In this document: positions 63,370-64,000 of the stretch, piece after piece
Layout: each line of letters opens with the position of its first letter
Numbering within the stretch: position 1 is the stretch's first letter
Source: Prorocentrum cordatum
Lineage: Eukaryota; Sar; Dinophyceae; Prorocentrales; Prorocentraceae
Direction of reading: 5' to 3'
Assembly (NCBI GenBank): GCA_963575745.1
Contig: CAUYUJ010002725.1
Span: forward strand, 356,470 to 420,469
Length of the DNA stretch: 64,000 nt
Program-made: the position numbers and the translations under genes
The notes under the pieces: generated by a model
The model's database searches: none
Seen by the model: the letters and a program-made list of their open reading frames with translations, nothing else
What the model was told of the DNA's origin: nothing

Positions 63370-63500
63370 CCCCCAGAGGGGGTACGATCGAAGACGAAGA
63401 GGGCGGTATCGGGGGTTTGGGAGACACGTGGTGAGGTACGCGCGAGCAGATAAGAGCGAACAGTCTTAGAATTATTGTTGAAGAATAATTATTGTTGATC
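63370..63500 (+). repeat. 110-bp element, copy 2, and AATAATTATT junction
   Basis: AGAGGGGGTACGATCGAAGA through AGCGAACAGTCTTAGAATTA, then TTGTTGAAGAATAATTATTG. It completes the second composite unit immediately upstream of the final gene. Confidence 0.75.
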
Positions 63501-63535
63501 CCCCCAACCGGTGCATATTGGCTGAAGCCGCTTAC

Positions 63536-64000
63536 ATGGTTGTCCACGCTTCTGTAGTGATCATGGCGAGCGAACAGGGTGCACCACCTAAGGGACGGCG
63601 CCCAGCCATTTCCCTTGTTGCCGGTGTAATGCGCATAGTCATGATCAGCCTTGTGCTCTTTCCTGCATTTGCTCCAGTTTGGATGGGCTATGGATGGAGT
63701 GGATATGGGCAGGATAATACCACGTCAGAAAGCATTTCCCACCTAAGCCTCATCAACACATGCAATGGGGTAATAGATGCATCGTATTTTCCACATCCAG
63801 ATTGGGACGCTTGGGGAGACACCTACCACTTTAGAATAATTGCGAGCACCATCACTTCACTTCTAGTGGCCGTGTGTGCCGCTGTTGGTTTAAAATACGT
63901 ACCCACCGCGTCTGTGTTTGTCATCCATGCCCGATGTTGGCTTCTGCTGAATTGGTTATTGGCTTTAGGGTGGAATTTCGGAAGGGCTTATCAATGGTGT
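63536..64000 (+). CDS. N-terminal part of a multi-pass membrane protein (runs off the window)
   Basis: From the ATG at 63536 the frame is open to the last base, 155 codons. The nearest upstream in-frame stop is at 63479. After a short basic N terminus (KGRRPAI) come three hydrophobic segments: about 26-49 (LVAGVMRIVMISLVLFPAF), 99-118 (IIASTITSLLVAVCAAVGL) and 128-148 (WLLLNWLLALGWNF). The first loop is hydrophilic with Trp, Asp and Ser. Codon use is mixed and not repeat-like, which supports coding. I do not recognise the family. An intron could begin inside this stretch, so the shown part may include non-coding bases. Confidence 0.6.
   Translation, partial: MVVHASVVIMASEQGAPPKGRRPAISLVAGVMRIVMISLVLFPAFAPVWMGYGWSGYGQDNTTSESISHLSLINTCNGVIDASYFPHPDWDAWGDTYHFRIIASTITSLLVAVCAAVGLKYVPTASVFVIHARCWLLLNWLLALGWNFGRAYQWC

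Noticed and set aside
62491-63453. 320-codon frame rich in Cys, Pro and Trp
   Set aside because: It lies within the CCCTTCGTGGCCCC minisatellite, and all three + frames are open there.

Overview
This window looks like nuclear DNA of a dinoflagellate. Four things suggest this. A relic of the dinoflagellate spliced leader sits just upstream of an intronless channel gene near 14 kb. The mobile elements resemble copia and LINE families I associate with dinoflagellates. The DNA between genes is dominated by trinucleotide arrays and minisatellites. Every gene-like feature I can support is on the + strand. I cannot name the species.

The main content is one family of very large Ty1/copia-type LTR retrotransposons, present in four broken copies. 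Copy A (1-2640) runs off the left edge. Copy E/B starts with an LTR and primer-binding site at 4.8-5.07 kb and ends near 25.14 kb. It is split twice: by a 5.5 kb block that divides its protease gene (about 11.95-17.5 kb), and by a full-length LINE (18996-23687) flanked by a perfect 13-bp target-site duplication. Copy D (about 33.49-37.21 kb) and copy C (about 47.15-53.17 kb) carry the integrase, reverse transcriptase, RNase H and 3' LTR parts. Put together, the family order is: Gag, Tpt1/KptA-like RNA 2'-phosphotransferase, RING finger, aspartic protease, a conserved module ending in a CxC motif, a cytosine-methyltransferase-like domain, a zinc finger, integrase, reverse transcriptase, RNase H. 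The Tpt1-like, RING and methyltransferase-like cargo is the most striking content of the window.

The same family, and nothing else in the window, is studded with 37 or so 14-nt micro-hairpins: a 5-bp stem such as GCRGG/CCYGC around a 4-nt loop that usually begins with G. Many are read in frame as Ala-Gly-x-Pro-Ala. Stem variation is one-sided in a way that keeps pairing possible in sense RNA (G.U) but not in the antisense strand.

Other genes: a single-domain voltage-gated cation channel with two EF hands (14119-16035); both ORFs of the LINE (19065-19961 and 19980-23609), uninterrupted; a frameshifted tyrosine-recombinase fragment (about 27.08-27.5 kb); several possible exons encoding Gly/Trp/Lys-rich peptides (25.8, 41.4, 54.2 and 56.2 kb); and the first 155 codons of a membrane protein running off the right edge (63536-64000).

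The rest is repeats: arrays of GGA, CTC, AGT, GTT and GAT; a GGCTGA satellite with a 154-bp higher-order period (30.7-32.24 kb); minisatellites with units near 28, 43, 47, 64, 86 and 102 bp; dispersed hairpin repeats; foldback elements at 4.4 and 37.6 kb; an 836-bp tandem duplication (60.49-62.1 kb); and a larger repeated composite from 59 to 63.5 kb. I found no rRNA, tRNA or CRISPR array.
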